A stretch of 64,000 bases of DNA from Methyloradius sp035460505 (GTDB lineage Bacteria; Pseudomonadota; Gammaproteobacteria; Burkholderiales; Methylophilaceae), in the NCBI GenBank assembly GCA_035460505.1, contig DATHWP010000007.1, positions 1 to 64,000 of the forward strand, given 5' to 3'. The first letter of the stretch is position 1. The number at the start of each line of letters is the position of its first letter. Shown piece by piece: positions 43,499-52,891 of this stretch. The position numbers were made by a program, and so were the translations under genes. The notes under the pieces are model-generated. The model searched no databases, was not told the origin of the DNA, and saw only the letters and a program-made list of their open reading frames with translations.

Positions 43499-44244
43499 TG
43501 TTCGCATTATTCATGCTGGTAGTGCTTGCCGTGACTGGCCTTATCTGGCTTGCAGATAACCTGTTTTTTCGCAAAAAACGTGTTGCTGTTGGCAAACCTG
43601 ATCCTATCTGGGTCGAGTATTCCAAAAGCTTTTTCCCCGTGATTCTGGTCGTTTTCCTGATACGCTCTTTTATTGTAGAGCCATTCAAGATTCCATCCGG
43701 CTCCATGATGCCAACCTTGCTGGCTGGCGATTTCATCTTGGTGAATAAATTCAACTATGGATTGCGTGTGCCTATCCTGAATAATACGTTTATTGATGTG
43801 TCACATCCTAAGCGCGGCGACGTGTTTGTTTTTCACTATCCGCCAGATCCATCTATTGATTACATCAAGCGCGTAGTAGGTTTGCCAGGCGACAAAATCA
43901 GTTACCACGACAAACAGCTTTACATTAATGGGCAGAAGCTCGATGTAAACTATGTGGATGATTATGAATATACGTCTGCAGGGCTTAATATGGTGTATGC
44001 CAAGCGCTACCTTGAACAGCTAGGTGACGTGAAGCACAATATCTTGATTGATGAGAACAGCATCATCACAGACTTTGAAGCAGAAGTGCCACCTAATAGC
44101 TATTTTGCAATGGGCGATAACCGAGATAACAGTAAGGACAGCCGTTACTGGGGCTTTGTGCCAGAGCATAATCTGGTCGGCAGGGCGTTTTTCATCTGGT
44201 GGAATTTTGATAGTTTCAGCAGAGTTGGTACAGTCATTCACTAA
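43495..44244 (+). CDS. lepB: Signal peptidase I
   Basis: This 249-residue membrane protease has two N-terminal helices, the catalytic Ser in PSGSMMPTLLAGDF near residue 68 and the Lys in DYIKRVVGLPGD near 124, plus the GDNRDNSKDSRYWGFV box. It cuts signal peptides on the periplasmic side. Start overlaps lepA by 4 bases (ATGA). Confidence 0.97.
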   Translation: MMFALFMLVVLAVTGLIWLADNLFFRKKRVAVGKPDPIWVEYSKSFFPVILVVFLIRSFIVEPFKIPSGSMMPTLLAGDFILVNKFNYGLRVPILNNTFIDVSHPKRGDVFVFHYPPDPSIDYIKRVVGLPGDKISYHDKQLYINGQKLDVNYVDDYEYTSAGLNMVYAKRYLEQLGDVKHNILIDENSIITDFEAEVPPNSYFAMGDNRDNSKDSRYWGFVPEHNLVGRAFFIWWNFDSFSRVGTVIH

Positions 44245-44275
44245 GCACTGATGCACTATTCACTTGGAGCGTAGT

Positions 44276-44668
44276 ATGCATAAACAACGCGGTATGACAT
44301 TTATTGGCTTAGTTTTCATGATTGCTGCGGGGTTGTTTATTGCGATCATCGCGATGAAGCTTGCTCCAGCGTATTTAGAGTATTTCAACGTCAAAAATGC
44401 TGTGACTAAAATTGGTAATGAAGCTGGTTTTGCTGATATGACCAAGAAAGATATAGGTGATGAATTTGATCGATCTGCCACGATAGATAGTATTGAAGTG
44501 GTTCAGGGTCGTGATCTGGAAGTTACTAAAGATGATTCAGGCAAACAAATTGTTAGTATTGAGTACCAAAAAGTCGTACCCATAGTTGCCAATATTAGTG
44601 TTTTGCTTGATTTCAGTGCCTCAACTGATAAATCACACTTTGTCACTCCTTCGCAACCCACCCAGTAA
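44276..44668 (+). CDS. DUF4845 single-pass membrane protein
   Basis: This 130-residue protein has a short cytoplasmic start (MHKQRGMTFIGLVF), one membrane helix to about residue 28 and a periplasmic domain. The N-terminus resembles a pilin-like leader (KQRGMTFIGL), but no other pilin feature is present. It lies between lepB and rnc, the standard place for DUF4845 in betaproteobacteria. Function unknown. ATG at 44276 with GGAG upstream is preferred to the TTG at 44264. Confidence 0.88.
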   Translation: MHKQRGMTFIGLVFMIAAGLFIAIIAMKLAPAYLEYFNVKNAVTKIGNEAGFADMTKKDIGDEFDRSATIDSIEVVQGRDLEVTKDDSGKQIVSIEYQKVVPIVANISVLLDFSASTDKSHFVTPSQPTQ

Positions 44669-44673
44669 TAGAT

Positions 44674-45375
44674 ATGTCACAAACAGGTTTGGCTAGGCTT
44701 ATCGGCCATGACTTTAATGATCCAAAGCTATTAGCGCAGGCTTTAACACACCGCAGTTTCAGCGGAATTAACAATGAGCGGCTGGAGTTTTTGGGTGATG
44801 GCATGCTTAATTGCATCATTGCACATCAGCTATATCAGCGTTACCCCAAGCTAGACGAAGGCGATTTAAGTCGCTTACGCGCGCAATTGGTGAAAGAGGC
44901 AACGCTGGGAGAGATTGCGCTTAAACTCAATCTTGGGGAATCACTTAAATTGGGTGAGGGTGAACTCAAAAGCGCAGGCTGGCGACGCCCATCAGTGCTG
45001 GCAGACGCTCTGGAAGCCACAATTGGTGCGGTGTTTCTCGATGGTGGTTTTGAAGCGGCTGAACAGTTTTTGGTCAGAATATATAGCGAACTGTTTGAGA
45101 AAATTGACCCCAAGTCTATTGATAAAGACCCTAAATCCCTGCTTCAAGAATATTTGCAGGGCCGAAAAATGGCATTGCCTAGCTATGAAGTGGTCAATGT
45201 AGAAGGTGATCCACACGAGCAATTGTTCAAGGTTGAGTGTCATATTCCCAAGCTTGACCTGATCACTTTTGGAGAGGGTGCGAGTCGTCGTATCGCTGAG
45301 CAAAAAGCAGCAGAATTGGCCTATGTGCAACTCATCAATGCACCATCCACAAAAAAGTCGCAGCAACATAAGTAG
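44674..45375 (+). CDS. rnc: Ribonuclease III
   Basis: This 233-residue enzyme has the catalytic signature NERLEFLGDGMLN near residue 29, the second acidic site in LADALEATIGAVFLDGG near 109, and a C-terminal double-stranded RNA-binding domain. The signature carries Gly where many homologues have Ser, a tolerated change. It processes rRNA precursors and structured mRNAs. Confidence 0.97.
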   Translation: MSQTGLARLIGHDFNDPKLLAQALTHRSFSGINNERLEFLGDGMLNCIIAHQLYQRYPKLDEGDLSRLRAQLVKEATLGEIALKLNLGESLKLGEGELKSAGWRRPSVLADALEATIGAVFLDGGFEAAEQFLVRIYSELFEKIDPKSIDKDPKSLLQEYLQGRKMALPSYEVVNVEGDPHEQLFKVECHIPKLDLITFGEGASRRIAEQKAAELAYVQLINAPSTKKSQQHK

Positions 45376-45391
45376 TTAAGGAACATTAAGT

Positions 45392-46282
45392 ATGAATACG
45401 CCAACCGATTTTCGTTGTGGCACGGTTGCCATTGTTGGGCGACCAAACGTTGGAAAATCAACTTTGCTCAACCATATTCTGGGTTTAAAGCTCAGCATTA
45501 CCTCGCGCAAAGCACAAACTACGCGACATCGATTGCTGGGCATTCACACTACGGATGACACCCAATTTCTGTTTGTAGATACGCCAGGTTTTCAGCAAAA
45601 GCATATCAATGCACTCAATAAATCACTCAACAAAACAGTCACGCAGGTACTGACTGAAGTTGATGTTGTTTTGTTCGTAATTGAGCCTATGCATCTTGGT
45701 GACGCAGACCGCAAGGTGTTGGCGCTATTGCCCAAAGATAAACCCGTCTTGCTGGTCGTCAACAAGCTGGATCTGATGGGCGACAAAGGCAATATTTTGC
45801 CGCTGATTCAGGATTTTGATCTTGAATTCCCATTTATTGAGATTGTGCCAGTCAGTGCCAAGAAAAACCTCAATATCGATGAGTTGTTAAAAAGCATACG
45901 CCAGCACCTTCCAGAGCAGCCTGCTATTTATGGCGCAGACGAACTGACCGATCGCAACGAACGTTTTCTGGCAGCTGAGTTATTACGTGAGAAAGCGTTC
46001 CGCTTTCTGGGTGATGAAGTGCCTTATGGCATTGCCGTTGAAATCGAAAAATTTGAAATGGAAGGCAAGCTGCGTCGCATCCATGCTGCATTTATTGTCG
46101 ATAAAGAAAGCCAGAAGCCGATGTTGATCGGCAAAGGTGGCGAGAAGCTCAAACAGATTTCAACTGAAGCACGCCAAGATATGGAAAAGCTGTTTGACGG
46201 CAAGGTTTGGCTTGAGACTTGGGTCAAGGTTAAGGGTGGTTGGGCGGATGATGAACGTGCCCTAAAAAGCCTTGGCTACTAA
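45392..46282 (+). CDS. era: GTPase Era
   Basis: This 296-residue protein has the P-loop GRPNVGKSTLLN, DTPGFQ, NKLDLM and the C-terminal KH domain with ILIGKGGEKLKQIS-like sequence (PMLIGKGGEKLKQIS). Era binds the 3' end of 16S rRNA and helps small-subunit maturation. It follows rnc after 16 bases. Confidence 0.98.
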   Translation: MNTPTDFRCGTVAIVGRPNVGKSTLLNHILGLKLSITSRKAQTTRHRLLGIHTTDDTQFLFVDTPGFQQKHINALNKSLNKTVTQVLTEVDVVLFVIEPMHLGDADRKVLALLPKDKPVLLVVNKLDLMGDKGNILPLIQDFDLEFPFIEIVPVSAKKNLNIDELLKSIRQHLPEQPAIYGADELTDRNERFLAAELLREKAFRFLGDEVPYGIAVEIEKFEMEGKLRRIHAAFIVDKESQKPMLIGKGGEKLKQISTEARQDMEKLFDGKVWLETWVKVKGGWADDERALKSLGY

Positions 46283-46283
46283 C

Positions 46284-46383
46284 TTATTTGCAAAATCAAG
46301 CGTGCACGGCGTTGAATTCGCTTGCCGTACCAATTGTACTGTCTGCGCTTATTCGCCTTGTTCACACTTGATTTTGCAAATAA
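46284..46383. repeat. Long-range 17-bp perfect inverted repeat between era and recO
   Basis: TTATTTGCAAAATCAAG (46284-46300) is the exact reverse complement of CTTGATTTTGCAAATAA (46367-46383); the 66 bases between carry little further symmetry. The left arm starts two bases after the era stop. No T-tract follows. It could be an RNA processing stem (RNase III is encoded upstream in the same operon) or a miniature inserted element. Confidence 0.85.
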
Positions 46384-46412
46384 ACAGCAATCACTAACGA
46401 CGATACTCACGC

Positions 46413-47147
46413 ATGGCTGTCTCAACAACTACCAATCGTAAAGATAACCAGCCAGTTTATGTGCTGCATACCTATCCGTTCAAAGAAACCAGCTTGGTGG
46501 TTGAGTTATTCAGCCGTGAATTCGGGCGTGTAGCTGCAGTCGCAAAGGGTGCGCGCCGTCCGCGTTCAGCCATGCGTGGCATGTTGCAATCGTTCCAACC
46601 GTTAACCGCTACTTGGTCAGGCAAGTTGGAGTTAAAAACCCTGCATTCGCTGGAATGGGGTTCAGGTTTGCTGTTGTTGAATGGCGAAGCCCTGATGTGT
46701 GGCTTTTACTTGAATGAGCTTTTGTTGCGACTGTTACCGCGTGAAGATGGTCACGAACTATTGTTCGATTACTATGTGCAAACGCTTAGAGTATTAGCCA
46801 GTGATAAAAATTACGCCGCCACACTCAGGCGTTTTGAGCTGAAGATGCTGCAGGAGATGGGTTACGCCGTTCCACTCAATCAAGATACTAATGATCAGTT
46901 AATCCTTGCCGATAAAGCTTATTTTTATATTGCTGAAGTTGGCGCATCACACCAGCATGCACAATTTAACCAGCAAAACGGCGTACAATTATTGGGTAAA
47001 ACCTTGCTGGATATGGCCAATGACGATTATTCAGATGCCCAGACCCAGCAACAAAGTAAACAATTGATGCGCGTGTTATTGGCGCATTATTTAGGTGATA
47101 AGCCGCTCTATACCCGACAACTCTTAATCGATTTACAAGAATTATGA
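46413..47147 (+). CDS. recO: DNA repair protein RecO
   Basis: This 244-residue protein starts with the OB-fold (QPVYVLHTYPFKETSLVVELFS, VAAVAKGARRPRS) and continues with the helical domain, including a GEALMCGFYLNELLLRLL segment. The zinc-finger Cys residues of some homologues are absent, as in many betaproteobacteria. RecO loads RecA onto SSB-coated DNA with RecR. Its stop overlaps pdxJ by 4 bases. Confidence 0.95.
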   Translation: MAVSTTTNRKDNQPVYVLHTYPFKETSLVVELFSREFGRVAAVAKGARRPRSAMRGMLQSFQPLTATWSGKLELKTLHSLEWGSGLLLLNGEALMCGFYLNELLLRLLPREDGHELLFDYYVQTLRVLASDKNYAATLRRFELKMLQEMGYAVPLNQDTNDQLILADKAYFYIAEVGASHQHAQFNQQNGVQLLGKTLLDMANDDYSDAQTQQQSKQLMRVLLAHYLGDKPLYTRQLLIDLQEL

Positions 47148-47884
47148 CAAGACCAAGCATTATCAAATTGGGCGTGAATATTGACCATGTGGCAACCCTG
47201 CGCAATGCCCGTGGTACGCAGTATCCCAGCGTTGTGCAGGCTGCCTTGCGTGCCGAAGAAGCGGGTGCTGACAGCATTACCATTCATCTGCGTGAAGACC
47301 GTCGCCATATTCGTGATGACGATGTATTTGCCTTGCGCCCGCTGCTGCAAACCAAGATGAATCTTGAAATGGCAGTCACTGACGAAATGGTGGGGATCGC
47401 ATTGAAAGTCAAACCGCAAGATGTCTGCCTAGTGCCTGAGCGTCGTGAAGAGCGCACGACTGAGGGCGGGCTGGATGTCATAGGCAACTTGGATAAAATC
47501 ACTGATGTTTGCGATCAACTGGCCGATGCAGGGATTCGTGTATCACTATTTATTGCCCCAGACATTGCACAGATCGATGCCGCAAAAGCCGCTGGCGCGC
47601 CTGTGATTGAGCTGCATACTGGCAAGTTTGCCGATAGCACGGGTAGCGTTCAGCGCCATGAATTAACCCGTATTCAGCAAGCGGCTGAATACGCGCTCAA
47701 ACTTGGCTTGATTGTCAATGCAGGCCACGGGCTCAATATCCATAACGTGCATGAAATTGCCGCTATCCCGCATATTGAAGAGTTGAATATAGGTCATGCC
47801 ATCGTCGCCCATGCTCTCTTTGTCGGTTGGGAGTATTCAATACGCGAAATGAAGCAATTGATGGTGCAGGCAGCACATGATTAA
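47144..47884 (+). CDS. pdxJ: Pyridoxine 5'-phosphate synthase
   Basis: This 246-residue TIM-barrel protein has LGVNIDHVATLRNARGT at the start, HLREDRRHI, LVPERREERTTEGGLDV and the late AGHGLN and ELNIGHAIVAHALFVG. It joins 1-deoxyxylulose 5-phosphate and aminoacetone phosphate in vitamin B6 synthesis. Confidence 0.98.
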   Translation: MTRPSIIKLGVNIDHVATLRNARGTQYPSVVQAALRAEEAGADSITIHLREDRRHIRDDDVFALRPLLQTKMNLEMAVTDEMVGIALKVKPQDVCLVPERREERTTEGGLDVIGNLDKITDVCDQLADAGIRVSLFIAPDIAQIDAAKAAGAPVIELHTGKFADSTGSVQRHELTRIQQAAEYALKLGLIVNAGHGLNIHNVHEIAAIPHIEELNIGHAIVAHALFVGWEYSIREMKQLMVQAAHD

Positions 47885-47905
47885 CCTCTATCAAAGTACG
47901 CGAGC

Positions 47906-48286
47906 ATGATTTACGGCATTGGCACTGATATTGTTGAAGTCTCGCGTATAGAAGATTCATTAGCGCGTTTTGGTGATGCATTTGCCCAACGCTTGCTGAA
48001 TGAACAGGAGTGGCAGGATTACAGCCTCTCTACTACCAAAGCACGTTTTCTCGCCAAGCGCTTTGCCGCAAAAGAAGCCTTTGCCAAAGCGCTTGGCACT
48101 GGCATACGCTCACCAGCTACATTTGAGAACATTGGTGTCGGCCATGACGATCTGGGTAAACCAGTGCTCGATCTAGCCCCAGCTTTACAGGATTTTCTAC
48201 ATGCAAAAGGCATAGGCTTCCAGCATTTATCAATTAGTGATGAAAAAGCCTTGGCCGCGGCTTTTGTCGTGCTTGAAAAAGCCTGA
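47906..48286 (+). CDS. acpS: Holo-[acyl-carrier-protein] synthase
   Basis: This 126-residue enzyme has GIGTDIVEVSRIE with the metal-binding Asp and AKRFAAKEAFAKALGTGI with the Glu, the two AcpS signatures. It attaches 4'-phosphopantetheine to acyl carrier protein. It ends the conserved lepA-acpS block. Confidence 0.97.
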   Translation: MIYGIGTDIVEVSRIEDSLARFGDAFAQRLLNEQEWQDYSLSTTKARFLAKRFAAKEAFAKALGTGIRSPATFENIGVGHDDLGKPVLDLAPALQDFLHAKGIGFQHLSISDEKALAAAFVVLEKA

Positions 48287-48300
48287 TCAGGAAGTTGTGC

Positions 48301-49443
48301 GTGCGTCGATTTTCGTCCGTCTTATTCCTGCTTTTAAGTTATAGCCTAAATAGCTATGCTGATGATGCCGAAAAATGGGTATCGCTAGGACTCAGCGATA
48401 TAGGGCAGCATGAGGTGGATACCAATTCCTTGCAGTGGATTAGTCCCGACAGTATTTTTAACATCACCACCAGGGTCATCGAGAAAAGCCATGCGCAGGG
48501 TACTGCGTCTAAAGCCGAAGCCAGCCAGGATAAGCTCGCTGCAGCCAGCCAGATTGAATGGGTGACTACTATGACAATAGACTGCAAAGCCAACACATTC
48601 AGCTATACCAATGGCCGTAAGTATGATCAGGGCAAGCTGGTCGGTGGTTTCAATAAAGCGCGTCCAGCTGAAGCTATCGGTGCTGGTAGCATGCCAGATC
48701 AGCTGAAACAGGCGTATTGCCCAGTCGCTGAGCCTGCGCAGGATGCCGCAAATGAATCATCCTCTCTGCTTGCTGTTCCATTGCTTGCCGAGCCTATGTT
48801 GTCAGAACCGACCTCAGAAAGTACACTGGAAAGCGTAGAAAACGAGCCACCGCCCGGCAAGATCGAGTGGCAATCCATCGGCAAGAGTGCGATTGCTGAA
48901 GTTTTCTATGACCGTAAATCGATCAGGCGCAGCCAGGATGGGAGCCGTTTTATAGCGCATACCAAGGTGATTCCTTTTGCTAGCGATGCCAATGGCAAAG
49001 ATGCCGAGGCTGGCGACATTACCCTCAGTACCTTGTCGTTTGACTGTAATGATCACACCTTTATGGTGGTGAGGATGAGCAAGCTTAAAGATGATCAACT
49101 CGTCAGTGTGTTTGATACCCCGCAGCCGCCAGCCCACACCGATAAGATTGCAACTATCCAGACCTTGGCCAATAAATTCTGCAAAGCTTCGGATGAGCCC
49201 CCCACCCCGAAAACACCAGAACAGCTAAAGAAAGATACACGTTGCGCCAATACACTCTCGCAGGTCGAGCTGTTGCAGAACAAGATACAGCAGGATATTG
49301 ATGATGGCGGCTTGCTTTGCAAGCAAGTGAAAAGCTATGTCAAACAGATCCAGCAACTTGCTAAAGCCGTGAAGCGCGATGATTGCCCAATTGATGGGAT
49401 GGATAGTTTAGCTCAAGACGTTAAAAGTGAGGCATGTCATTGA
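48301..49443 (+). CDS. Secreted protein with two adhesin-E-like domains
   Basis: This 380-residue protein has a signal peptide (FSSVLFLLLSYSLNSYA) and two copies of a domain resembling surface-adhesin protein E: about residues 25-145 (WVSLGLSDIGQHEVDTNSLQ, TIDCKANTF) and 190-300 (WQSIGKSAIAEVFYDRKSIR, SFDCNDHTF), joined by a Pro/Glu/Ser-rich linker. A Cys-containing helical tail follows. The start is GTG at 48301 with AGGAAG upstream. The stop overlaps the next start (TGATG). The role is unknown; a periplasmic or surface-associated protein is likely. Confidence 0.75.
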   Translation: MRRFSSVLFLLLSYSLNSYADDAEKWVSLGLSDIGQHEVDTNSLQWISPDSIFNITTRVIEKSHAQGTASKAEASQDKLAAASQIEWVTTMTIDCKANTFSYTNGRKYDQGKLVGGFNKARPAEAIGAGSMPDQLKQAYCPVAEPAQDAANESSSLLAVPLLAEPMLSEPTSESTLESVENEPPPGKIEWQSIGKSAIAEVFYDRKSIRRSQDGSRFIAHTKVIPFASDANGKDAEAGDITLSTLSFDCNDHTFMVVRMSKLKDDQLVSVFDTPQPPAHTDKIATIQTLANKFCKASDEPPTPKTPEQLKKDTRCANTLSQVELLQNKIQQDIDDGGLLCKQVKSYVKQIQQLAKAVKRDDCPIDGMDSLAQDVKSEACH

Positions 49444-50234
49444 TGGATGCTCATCAGGATCAAGTTGATATAGATGCAGTTGATGTAGCTCGACGTTTTG
49501 GCGGCGTCAGCCGGCTTTATGGCGAACAAGGCCTGGCAAGGTTCCAGGCGGCGAATGTCTGTATCATTGGCATCGGCGGTGTTGGTTCCTGGGCAGTCGA
49601 GGCGCTGGCGCGCAATGCGATTGGCAATATGACCCTGATTGATTTGGATAATATTGCCGAATCCAATGTCAATCGCCAGTTGCATGCTGTTAATGGCGCC
49701 TTTGGCAAAGCCAAGGTGACGGCCATGGCCGAGCGTATTCTTAGCATCAACCCAGATTGCAAGGTTCAGCAGATAGAAGACTTTGTGACGGCTGAGAATG
49801 TAGCCACCATGCTAGGCAGTGGTTTTGATGTGGTGCTGGATGCGATTGATGATGCCCGCGCCAAGGTTGCCATTGCCGCTTATTGCCGCCAGCAAAACAT
49901 CCCGCTAATTATCGTTGGTGGCGCGGGTGGCAGGTTAGACCCAACCCGCATCCAGAGCGCTGATCTGGCTAAAGTCACTGGCGACAGGCTACTGGCCAAA
50001 GTGCGTAATTCGTTACGACGTGACCATAGTTTTCCGCGCGGTGAGAAAACAAAATTCAATATTCAGGCGGTCTATTCGGATGAACAAGTACAAAAGCCTG
50101 AGGCTTTATGCGAGACCGATGCCGCATTAAATGGCCTCAATTGTGCAGGTTATGGCTCGTCTGTCTGTGTCACGGCACCGTTTGGCATGGCTGCCGCAGC
50201 GCTAGTGCTTAAGCAATTGCTTAAAACTGCATAA
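49443..50234 (+). CDS. tcdA: tRNA threonylcarbamoyladenosine dehydratase TcdA (CsdL)
   Basis: This 263-residue ThiF/E1-like ATP-dependent enzyme has VCIIGIGGVGSWAVEALARN, the NRQLHA segment with the adenylation-site Arg, and DAIDDARAKVAIAAYC. TcdA cyclises t6A at tRNA position 37. The start at 49443 shares a base with the upstream stop (TGATG) and has GAGG 10 bases before; an ATG at 49434 would overlap further. Cys-rich C-terminal part present. Confidence 0.94.
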   Translation: MDAHQDQVDIDAVDVARRFGGVSRLYGEQGLARFQAANVCIIGIGGVGSWAVEALARNAIGNMTLIDLDNIAESNVNRQLHAVNGAFGKAKVTAMAERILSINPDCKVQQIEDFVTAENVATMLGSGFDVVLDAIDDARAKVAIAAYCRQQNIPLIIVGGAGGRLDPTRIQSADLAKVTGDRLLAKVRNSLRRDHSFPRGEKTKFNIQAVYSDEQVQKPEALCETDAALNGLNCAGYGSSVCVTAPFGMAAAALVLKQLLKTA

Positions 50235-50337
50235 GCTCACTCGATTTATAAAAATTCAAAAGCAAGAGTTGGAGTGATTGTTTTAAGCGAGTCACTAGAA
50301 TGGCCTGTTCATTCAATATGATTTGAAAGCCAACTTT

Positions 50338-51438
50338 ATGCTCAATACTAGCGATGAACATACCATGAAATCAAGTTCAGACTCTATCGCATCAATGCCA
50401 AATCCTGAAGAATGCTGGGCTGCGGTTGTAAATCGTGACTCGGTAATGGATGGAAAATTCTATTATACAGTATCCACCACAGGTGTTTATTGCAAGCCAT
50501 CTTGCGCATCACGTCAGGCTATACGCGTGCATGTTCAGTTTCATCAATCTATTGAGGCCGCCGTTGTTTCTGGTTTTCGCGCTTGCCAGCGTTGTAAGCC
50601 AGACCAGCTTTCTATGCTGGAAACACAGGCTCAACTCATCTCAGGTATCTGCACATTTATCGAGCAGGTTGATAGTCCGCCCAAGTTAGACCAGCTAGCA
50701 ACTATGGCAAACATGAGTCGCTTTCATTTTCACCGGCTATTCAAGCGAATAACGGGTGTAACACCTCGTGCGTATGCTGAATCCCAGCGTATGAAAAAAC
50801 TTAGGACTAAACTCGCAGACAGTCGTACGGTCACTGAGGCGATTTATGATGTTGGTTATCAATCCAGCGGTAATTTCTATAGTCAGTCTGACCGTATGCT
50901 GGGTATGACGCCCAAGCGTTTTCGTGCAGGTGGATTACATATAAGGATTCGATTTGCGCTAGGTGAATGTGAACTCGGCGCTATATTGGTAGCGGCTACT
51001 GACAAAGGCATCTGTGCGATATCACTGGGGGATGATGCAGAGTTGCTTTTGCGTGAACTTCAGGATCAATTTCCTCAAGCTGAAATCATCGGTGGCGATG
51101 CTGATTTTGAGCAGATGATCGCAAAGGTAGTAGGCTTGCTGGAGAATCCAGCTGACAAAATTGACCTGCCGCTCGATATACAAGGCACGGCTTTTCAGCG
51201 CAAGGTCTGGCAAGTTTTGAGTGAAATACCGAGTGGCACGACTTTGAGTTACAGAGAGATCGCGGCACGCATCGGCTCGCCCAAGGCGGTGCGTGCAGTA
51301 GGCCATGCGTGTGCCAGTAACAGGATTGCGTTAGTTATTCCCTGTCATCGTGTTGTGCGCACAGATGGTGGTTTGTCAGGCTATCGCTGGGGCATCGATA
51401 GAAAACGTGCCCTGTTATTGAAAGAGTCTAAAGCTTGA
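50338..51438 (+). CDS. ada: Bifunctional Ada: alkyltransferase and transcriptional activator
   Basis: This protein of about 366 residues has the N-terminal zinc-Cys domain (YCKPSCASRQAIR and FRACQRCKPDQ, with the phosphotriester acceptor Cys), an AraC-type helix-turn-helix (about residues 120-200) and a C-terminal O6-methylguanine methyltransferase domain with the acceptor motif VIPCHRVVR. It repairs alkylated DNA and, when methylated, activates its own operon. The start is uncertain (TTG 50323, ATG 50338 or ATG 50365). It overlaps alkB by 4 bases. Confidence 0.95.
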   Translation: MLNTSDEHTMKSSSDSIASMPNPEECWAAVVNRDSVMDGKFYYTVSTTGVYCKPSCASRQAIRVHVQFHQSIEAAVVSGFRACQRCKPDQLSMLETQAQLISGICTFIEQVDSPPKLDQLATMANMSRFHFHRLFKRITGVTPRAYAESQRMKKLRTKLADSRTVTEAIYDVGYQSSGNFYSQSDRMLGMTPKRFRAGGLHIRIRFALGECELGAILVAATDKGICAISLGDDAELLLRELQDQFPQAEIIGGDADFEQMIAKVVGLLENPADKIDLPLDIQGTAFQRKVWQVLSEIPSGTTLSYREIAARIGSPKAVRAVGHACASNRIALVIPCHRVVRTDGGLSGYRWGIDRKRALLLKESKA

Positions 51439-52112
51439 ATTCCCAAGAAACTTTACCGACGGCTGGTTTGTTTTCAGATATCGATCATGATCCAATACAG
51501 ATTGCAGAAGGTGCTATGGTCTTGCCGGGTTTTGCCCAGCTATTTGAAATTGAACTGATTCAGGCGATTGAAACATTGACGCAGCAAGCGCCTTTTCGGC
51601 ACATGCAGACCCCGAGCGGTTACAGCATGTCGGTTGCTATGAGCAATTGCGGCACTGCGGGCTGGGTCACAGACCAAAAAGGCTATCGATACACTGCGAT
51701 AGACCCACAAACTGGCCTAGATTGGCCTGATATTCCAGCAGTATTTATGCAAGTCGCGCAAACCGCTGCATGGTCTGCTGGATATAAAGATTTTGTGCCA
51801 GATGCCTGCCTGATTAATCGTTACACCGCAGGTGCGCGTATGGGCTTGCATCAGGACAAGAATGAACAGGTTGCCGCGGCACCAGTCGTTTCTATATCGC
51901 TAGGTCTCAGTGCTATTTTCATGTTTGGTGGCTTGCGGCGCAGTGATAAAACCAAGCGATATAAACTGGAACACGGCGATGTCGTAGTCTGGGGTGGCGC
52001 CTCCAGATTCAATTTCCATGGTATTGCCCCATTGAAACCGGGTATTCACCCTTTGCTCGGTGAGCAAAGGATTAACCTGACATTCAGGAAAGCGCTGGCG
52101 GATTCGGCTTAA
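51435..52112 (+). CDS. alkB: Alkylated DNA repair dioxygenase AlkB
   Basis: This 225-residue 2-oxoglutarate/Fe(II) dioxygenase has the iron ligands in MGLHQDKNE (HxD) and a His in RFNFHGIAPLKPG, the substrate region MSVAMSNCGTAGWVTD and the RINLTFRKA 2-oxoglutarate-binding end. It removes methyl groups from 1-methyladenine and 3-methylcytosine. It lies between ada and alkA. Confidence 0.97.
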   Translation: MNSQETLPTAGLFSDIDHDPIQIAEGAMVLPGFAQLFEIELIQAIETLTQQAPFRHMQTPSGYSMSVAMSNCGTAGWVTDQKGYRYTAIDPQTGLDWPDIPAVFMQVAQTAAWSAGYKDFVPDACLINRYTAGARMGLHQDKNEQVAAAPVVSISLGLSAIFMFGGLRRSDKTKRYKLEHGDVVVWGGASRFNFHGIAPLKPGIHPLLGEQRINLTFRKALADSA

Positions 52113-52131
52113 ACTCGGCCACAATAACGGA

Positions 52132-52788
52132 ATGCAAACTTTTGATTCAGCCATGCAGTATCTTGCTGCCATCGATGATGATTGGGCGCGGCTGATTGCC
52201 GAGGTCGGTGATTGTGGCTTAAAGACTACGCCTAACCATGAGCCTTACGAAGCGCTAGTGCGTTCAATTTCTTATCAGCAATTACATGGCAGGGCGGCAG
52301 AGGCCATATTAGGCCGGTTGCTGGCCATGTATCCAGACCAGCCATTTCCCACTCCCGCTAACATATTGGCGACGGACCCTGCACTTATGCGTGCTTGTGG
52401 TTTTTCTGCTACCAAGGTTGCGACTATTCGCGAGATTGCGCAGAAAACGCAGGATGGCCTGGTGCCTACATTGGCCGATGCGAAGTTGATGAGCAATGAA
52501 GAATTAATCGCGCACCTAGTGCAATTGAAAGGCATCGGTCGCTGGACTGTAGAGATGTTGCTGATCTTTACCTTGGAGCGCTGGGATGTATTGCCAGTGG
52601 GCGATTTTGGTGTGCGTGAAGGGTATCGATTACTCAAATCACTTGCTGAACAGCCAACGCCTAAAGTATTTAATGAGATAGGTTTGGCTTGGTCGCCATA
52701 TCGCTCAATTGCCAGCTGGTATTTATGGCAAGCGGCTAGCCTATATAAACTGAAGCCTGAAAAGGTAGCCAAGAAAAAAAGCTCTTGA
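52132..52788 (+). CDS. alkA: DNA-3-methyladenine glycosylase II (AlkA)
   Basis: This 218-residue protein has the helix-hairpin-helix and catalytic Asp region of the HhH-GPD family: LVQLKGIGRWTVEMLLIFTLERWDVLPVGDFGVREG. It lacks the N-terminal domain of E. coli AlkA, so it is the shorter AlkA/MAG form. It excises 3-methylated purines and completes an ada-alkB-alkA adaptive-response operon. Confidence 0.93.
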   Translation: MQTFDSAMQYLAAIDDDWARLIAEVGDCGLKTTPNHEPYEALVRSISYQQLHGRAAEAILGRLLAMYPDQPFPTPANILATDPALMRACGFSATKVATIREIAQKTQDGLVPTLADAKLMSNEELIAHLVQLKGIGRWTVEMLLIFTLERWDVLPVGDFGVREGYRLLKSLAEQPTPKVFNEIGLAWSPYRSIASWYLWQAASLYKLKPEKVAKKKSS

Positions 52789-52891
52789 AATTTCTGCAGG
52801 CATCCCAATTTGTATCACTATCTCGAGTGATCAAACACTCTATCTTTCTTAACCGAATATTGTCTTTAATTAATACTAGGGGATTTAAACC

